In this document: positions 34,667 through 38,865 of the stretch, piece after piece
How the letters are laid out: the number at the start of each line of letters is the position of its first letter
How positions within the stretch are numbered: position 1 is the stretch's first letter
Source: an uncultured SAR86 cluster bacterium
GTDB taxonomy: Bacteria > Pseudomonadota > Gammaproteobacteria > Magnimaribacterales > AG-339-G14
NCBI GenBank assembly: GCA_949373255.1
Contig: CASICS010000023.1
Location: 1 to 38,865 of the forward strand
Reading direction: 5' to 3'
Length of the DNA stretch: 38,865 bases
Notes under the pieces: generated by a model
The model's input: only the letters and a program-made list of their open reading frames with translations
The model's database searches: none
What the model was told of the DNA's origin: nothing
Program-made: the position numbers and the translations under genes

Positions 34667-37009
34667 TTAAAACTGATTACCAATTTCAAATTGAAATGTC
34701 TCGGTTTCATCAAAAGCATCATTATTCAGTGGAGATGATATAGCAAAAGACATAGGGCCCAAGGCCGTAATCCAAGTGAAGCCAACACCCAAAGAATATC
34801 TCAATTCACTTAAATCAAATTCGCTGCATCTAAATTCATAACTTTTGCATCCATCGCTGAACACATTTCCGTAATCTAGAAATATGGAGCTTCTTACGGA
34901 TCTTGAATCTTCAAGAAATGGAAGTGCAAATATCATATCAAAACCACCTTCAAGAAGGTATGCGCCTCCTGATGAGTTATTTTGATAGGAGTTCCCGGAA
35001 GAATAATAAGATCTAGGTCCTAAAGTATTTTGCTTAAAACCTCTTACAGAATTAAGCCCTCCAGCATAGAAATTTTGATACGGTGGTGAGTCCACAGTGC
35101 TTCCATAGGCAAACAAGGCTCCAATTTCTGTTCTTGCAGAGAAAATAAAGTCTAAGGGGGCCGGTGTGTAGTATCTAAATTTATGTGTAACTTTTCCATA
35201 AGTTACATCACTAGGTGGAATGGCTATAGAAGTAGAAATCATGTTGAGCATTCCTGCTGTTGGAAATAGCCCTCTGTTAAGAGAATTTCTTGCCCATGTA
35301 GCTCCTAAAGTAATTGCTTCTTGGCTATCTCCTTCTTGAGCTAAATAATCTAGCAACTGTCGAGAAGAGTAGATATTAGCTTTTATCTTAGTTTGATCTA
35401 TGCCCAGACTAAGACTTAGCTGTTCTATTTCATTTATAGGTAAAACTAATTGCGTTGAAGCTCCAATAGAATCTGTGCTGTAAGACGATGCATTAAAATT
35501 GCCATAGTCAGAAGAAGAGTAATATGCACCATATCCCAATCCAATACCGTCTACCGTAAAATAAGGATCAAAAAAATTAAACTGAAGATTTGTTTGGTAA
35601 TCACTGGAGTTAATTCCAATATCAACTCTATTTCCTGTTCCAAAAGCATTTTTTTCAGAATAGTTTAAACCCAAACTAAAACCATAAGCTCCATAACCAA
35701 GACTTCCTGCAATAGACCCTGAAAATTCTTCTTCTACTGAAAACTCAGCATCAACTTTATCTCTTTCTCCGGGAACGGGAACCATCTCATAATCAACATC
35801 TTTAAAAAAACCTAATCTATCTAATCTCAATTTAGATCTTTCTAAAAGTGCATCAGACGCCCACGATCCTTCCATTTGACGCATTTCTCTTCTCAAGACA
35901 ACATCATGAGTTCTTTCGTTACCACTAAAGTTTATTTTTCTTACATAAGTCCTCTGACCAGAATCAATAAAAACAGTAACATCTACATAATTATCTTTTT
36001 CAGAATCCTTGGTTGAAGCTGATACTTCCGCTGAAGAGTAACCTTGATTGCTTAATAAGTTTGTTATCCCATCTTCTGCAAATGTCAAAGCTTCTTGAGA
36101 AAAAAATGATTCAGGAACGATGTATTGTGTAAGAAGTTCAATAGAATCAGCAGAAACTCCATCTGGAATATCTCCAGCATAGGAGACTTTATTCACGTAA
36201 TAAATTTCATCTTCATTAATGTTTATTGTTATGAAAATATTTTTTTTATCTTTTGATATAGAAACAATTGATGAATCAACATTGAACTTTAAGTAACCTC
36301 TATTTTTATAAAAAGATTCTAGGCTTTCTAAATCGCCTTTCAAATTCTCTCTGGAGTAAGGAGTGCTTTTACTGAAAATTGATAACCAGGTTCTTGGTTT
36401 TAGTTTAAGAACTTTTAAAAGTTCTTCGTCTGTATATTTTTTATTACCTACTATGTTTACAGACTTTAATTTTGCGGTTGAGCCCTCATCAATATTTATA
36501 CTCAATTTGACTCTGTTTCGCTCCAAATCTTCTGAGGAAACTTCTACTTCAGCTCCATATCTTCCTTGAGATATATATTGCCTTTCTAACTCTGAGCTTA
36601 AATTTTCAAAAATAGACCTTTTGAATAAAGTGCCTTCATAAACTCCTGATTTTTTCAAACCATCAAGTAAATTTTCAGTCTTGATTGCTTTATTGCCTTC
36701 TATAATTATTTCATCAATAGTCGGCCTTTCTTTAAGATTAATTAATAAAGCACTTTGATCTCTTCCTAGTTGAATATCATCGAATTGGCCAGTAGCAAAA
36801 ATAGATTTTGAAACTTCTACCAAGTCGCTAGAATTAATCTCATCTCCTATCGTTATTGGAATTTCAGAAAAAATACTACCTGCAGAAACTCTTTGCAATC
36901 CACTAATTCTAATATCTTCTACTACCCAATTATCTTCTTCCTCAGACACAGCAAGAGGTGAATATATAAAAATTATTAAGATGATTTTGAATAAATGAAG
37001 TATTTTCAT
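34667..37009 (-). CDS. bamA: Outer-membrane protein assembly factor BamA
   Basis: Central subunit of the BAM complex that inserts beta-barrel proteins into the outer membrane. 780 residues: signal peptide to about 20-22 (FIYSPLA), five POTRA domains (about 29-430, opening with EDIRISGLQRVSAGSIF), then a 16-stranded barrel. The conserved lid-loop motif VRGF is at 655-658. The last residues FQFEIGNQF end in an aromatic Phe, as expected for a BAM-recognised C-terminal strand. It follows rseP after 4 nt and precedes skp, the classical rseP-bamA-skp-lpxD order. Confidence 0.97.
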   Translation of the reverse strand: MKILHLFKIILIIFIYSPLAVSEEEDNWVVEDIRISGLQRVSAGSIFSEIPITIGDEINSSDLVEVSKSIFATGQFDDIQLGRDQSALLINLKERPTIDEIIIEGNKAIKTENLLDGLKKSGVYEGTLFKRSIFENLSSELERQYISQGRYGAEVEVSSEDLERNRVKLSINIDEGSTAKLKSVNIVGNKKYTDEELLKVLKLKPRTWLSIFSKSTPYSRENLKGDLESLESFYKNRGYLKFNVDSSIVSISKDKKNIFITININEDEIYYVNKVSYAGDIPDGVSADSIELLTQYIVPESFFSQEALTFAEDGITNLLSNQGYSSAEVSASTKDSEKDNYVDVTVFIDSGQRTYVRKINFSGNERTHDVVLRREMRQMEGSWASDALLERSKLRLDRLGFFKDVDYEMVPVPGERDKVDAEFSVEEEFSGSIAGSLGYGAYGFSLGLNYSEKNAFGTGNRVDIGINSSDYQTNLQFNFFDPYFTVDGIGLGYGAYYSSSDYGNFNASSYSTDSIGASTQLVLPINEIEQLSLSLGIDQTKIKANIYSSRQLLDYLAQEGDSQEAITLGATWARNSLNRGLFPTAGMLNMISTSIAIPPSDVTYGKVTHKFRYYTPAPLDFIFSARTEIGALFAYGSTVDSPPYQNFYAGGLNSVRGFKQNTLGPRSYYSSGNSYQNNSSGGAYLLEGGFDMIFALPFLEDSRSVRSSIFLDYGNVFSDGCKSYEFRCSEFDLSELRYSLGVGFTWITALGPMSFAISSPLNNDAFDETETFQFEIGNQF

Positions 37010-37013
37010 AATT

Positions 37014-38348
37014 TCAAGATAAACCTATTCTAGAGATATCGTTAACAAAGGCAAAAATCATAAGAAGGATAACAGCTGAAATACCTATACGATATGTAAA
37101 ATCTAAAACTTTTGGAGGAATTGGGGAGCCTTTAATTTTTTCTATTGTTAGAATCAAGATCTGCCCTCCATCAAGAATTGGAATTGGCACCAAATTTATT
37201 ACTCCTAATCCAATACTTACAAAACATAACAAAAGAAGAAAAGAGTATACCCCTCCATAAATAATTGAATCTCCAGCAAATTGCCCAATCATTACTGGTC
37301 CACCTAAATTTTTAGGAGAGACGTATCCGATGATCATCTTATATAGAAACGTAAACGAGTCTGTTACGGTGTTATATGTTTGAGATGAAGCCTTTCCTAA
37401 AGCTGCCAAAAAACCATAGCTTTGATTTATTTTCGCTTTTTCTGATATCTTATTTGAAGCAACAATGCCTATTAGCCAATTATTTTTTTGATTTTCCGAT
37501 TTTGATGGAGTAATCAAGAAACTTTCTTTGAAATCACCTCTTTCTATATAAAAGGTGGAAGGCAACCCTGAATTTAAGTTTATTTGAGATTTTATTTCAG
37601 ACCATGAACTTATATTTGTTCCGTTAATACTCAAAATTCTATCACCCGGCTTTAGACCTGAAATGTCTGCTGGACTTTCTGCTACAACCTTTCCAATAAC
37701 TGGTTCTATTGGAACATTAATACCAATATTGTACAAAAGATCTGATGGTTCTTCTCCTTGAAGCCATTCGTTGATGTTTATAATTGCATTCTTTCTTGAG
37801 CCATCAGACAAAAGTATAAAATCTATTTTTCCAGTTTCGCCCAATCTTCTTGCTAAAACCATCTGCGCATCTGCTCGAGAAATAACAGGAGAAGAGTCAA
37901 TTTCTAGAATCAGATCATTTTCTTCGATCCCAGCAAAAAAGGCAGGGCTATCTTTCGATATTTGGCCTGCGATGGAAGAAATGGTTGTATTTCCATAAAT
38001 ATTTAAACCAGTAAATAAGATAACAGCCAAAAGAAAGTTTGCTAATGGACCTGCTAATAAAATCAAAGTTTTTTGGTAGTAGTGCTTGGAAGAAAATGAG
38101 TCCGTTGAATTTTCATTCTTATCATCCTCACCAAGCATCCTTACGAACCCACCTATAGGAAGAACTCTTAAATTAAATTCAGTATTGTATTTATCTTTCC
38201 AAGTTTTGATAGATTTACCCATTCCAATAGAAAAATCCAATATTTTTACTTTAAAGAATCTCGCTACAAAAAAATGTCCAGCTTCATGAACGGCTGTAAT
38301 GACCATAATTAAAAATATAAATGCTGATATATATATAAAAATATTCAT
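37014..38348 (-). CDS. rseP: Site-2 intramembrane protease RseP
   Basis: Cleaves anti-sigma factor RseA after DegS, releasing sigma-E when outer-membrane proteins misfold. 444 residues (E. coli 450): zinc motif HEAGH (21-25) in the first TM helix, a second TM about 95-115, two PDZ domains (about 118-205 and 205-290, the second with SPADISGLKPGDRILSING), and C-terminal TM helices with the third zinc ligand in PIPILDGGQ. The ATG overlaps the dxr stop by 4 nt (38345-38348). Confidence 0.96.
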   Translation of the reverse strand: MNIFIYISAFIFLIMVITAVHEAGHFFVARFFKVKILDFSIGMGKSIKTWKDKYNTEFNLRVLPIGGFVRMLGEDDKNENSTDSFSSKHYYQKTLILLAGPLANFLLAVILFTGLNIYGNTTISSIAGQISKDSPAFFAGIEENDLILEIDSSPVISRADAQMVLARRLGETGKIDFILLSDGSRKNAIININEWLQGEEPSDLLYNIGINVPIEPVIGKVVAESPADISGLKPGDRILSINGTNISSWSEIKSQINLNSGLPSTFYIERGDFKESFLITPSKSENQKNNWLIGIVASNKISEKAKINQSYGFLAALGKASSQTYNTVTDSFTFLYKMIIGYVSPKNLGGPVMIGQFAGDSIIYGGVYSFLLLLCFVSIGLGVINLVPIPILDGGQILILTIEKIKGSPIPPKVLDFTYRIGISAVILLMIFAFVNDISRIGLS

Positions 38349-38865
38349 ATATTTTTCTTAATAAAATCCATTGCTGTTTTTCTCACTTGCTGATCAATAT
38401 CAATAAGATCATCTATTCCTAGATTTATTTTATTAATTTTTTTATCGTACTCATCCATGCAGTATTTAATAGTATCAAAAATCAGAGTAAACGATAGTTT
38501 GCCTTTTAAAAATAAATCAACTGCCACTTCATTTGCAGAGTTCATTACTGCTGGCATAGCTTCGCCAGAACTCAATGCATTTCTTGCAAATTTTATAGAT
38601 GGCAGATCTATTTTATCAAAACTAATAAATTCTAATCTTTGATGTTTAGCAAGATCTAAAGACGGAACTGAGGAATTAATCTTATCTGGATATGCTAGTC
38701 CATAGGCAATACTAACTTTCATGTCTGGTTCCGATAAAGCAGCTAAAACTGAAGAATCCTTAGTTTCAATCATAGAATGAATTATGCTTTGCGGATGAAT
38801 AATTATTTCTATTTTTTCTTCAGGGACATCAAATAACCATCTGGCCTCTATCAGCTCCAGTGCCT
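38345..38865 (-). CDS. dxr: 1-deoxy-D-xylulose-5-phosphate reductoisomerase, C-terminal part (5' end cut by window edge)
   Basis: Second step of the MEP isoprenoid pathway, making 2-C-methylerythritol 4-phosphate with NADPH. Reading continues upstream of the first internal ATG (38773) to the edge as ALELIEARWLF, so the gene is open there; about 173 of the usual roughly 398 codons are visible. The catalytic-loop and C-terminal parts are recognisable: IIIHPQSIIHSM, LSEPDMKVSIAYGLAYPD, and the metal/substrate region MNSANEVAVDLFL, followed by the C-terminal helical domain. It is the usual neighbour of rseP. Confidence 0.95.
   Translation of the reverse strand, partial: ALELIEARWLFDVPEEKIEIIIHPQSIIHSMIETKDSSVLAALSEPDMKVSIAYGLAYPDKINSSVPSLDLAKHQRLEFISFDKIDLPSIKFARNALSSGEAMPAVMNSANEVAVDLFLKGKLSFTLIFDTIKYCMDEYDKKINKINLGIDDLIDIDQQVRKTAMDFIKKNI

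Noticed and set aside
1-38865. Mobile elements, prophage, CRISPR arrays, rRNA or tRNA genes
   Set aside because: I looked for transposase or integrase motifs, regular repeats, cloverleaf-like segments and atypical composition, and saw none; nearly every base is in a recognisable housekeeping gene.

Overview
The window is an AT-rich stretch (about one third G+C by eye) of bacterial chromosome packed with housekeeping genes, with no gene-free gap longer than about 150 bases. Gene content and order are gammaproteobacterial: glmM-folP-ftsH-rlmE-greA-carB-carA, map-dapC-dapD, lptG-lptF facing pepA-holC-valS, and dxr-rseP-bamA-skp-lpxD-fabZ-lpxA-lpxB-rnhB-dnaE-accA-tilS are all known gammaproteobacterial blocks. 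Low G+C, ATGA/TAATG stop-start overlaps, overlapping convergent stops and many TTG/GTG starts suggest a streamlined marine lineage such as SAR86. That taxonomic guess is inference.

Layout. 1-9384 (minus): peptidoglycan precursor supply (glmM, cut at the left edge), folate (folP), membrane proteolysis (ftsH), 23S rRNA methylation (rlmE), transcript cleavage factor (greA) and carbamoyl-phosphate synthase (carB, carA). 9385-9530: divergent control region with a perfect 9-bp inverted repeat. 9531-12347 (plus): map and two lysine/meso-DAP genes, dapC and dapD. 12394-13321: two small membrane proteins (DUF3429-like, RDD). 13315-15503 (minus): LPS export permeases lptG and lptF. 15566-20666 (plus): pepA, holC, valS and a small membrane protein with a cold-shock domain. 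20663-23079 (minus): ElaA-like acetyltransferase, Tas-like aldo/keto reductase, rimI and a short probable HolD-like protein. 23125-24804 (plus): leuA. 24796-38865 (minus): a long envelope, replication and lipid run from dxr (cut at the right edge) to tilS.

The genes work together mainly in building the envelope. dxr feeds isoprenoid carriers. glmM supplies UDP-GlcNAc for peptidoglycan and for LpxA. lpxA, lpxB, lpxD, fabZ and accA build lipid A and fatty acids. lptF/lptG export LPS, and skp, bamA and rseP handle outer-membrane proteins and envelope stress. Replication is represented by dnaE, rnhB, holC and the holD-like gene.

I see no mobile element, prophage, CRISPR array, rRNA, tRNA or defence island, and no convincing new multi-gene system. 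The observations most worth checking are the LpxA substitutions at ruler and active-site positions, the divergent psi subunit, the membrane-tethered cold-shock protein, the carA/map operator-like palindromes and the overlapping convergent genes.
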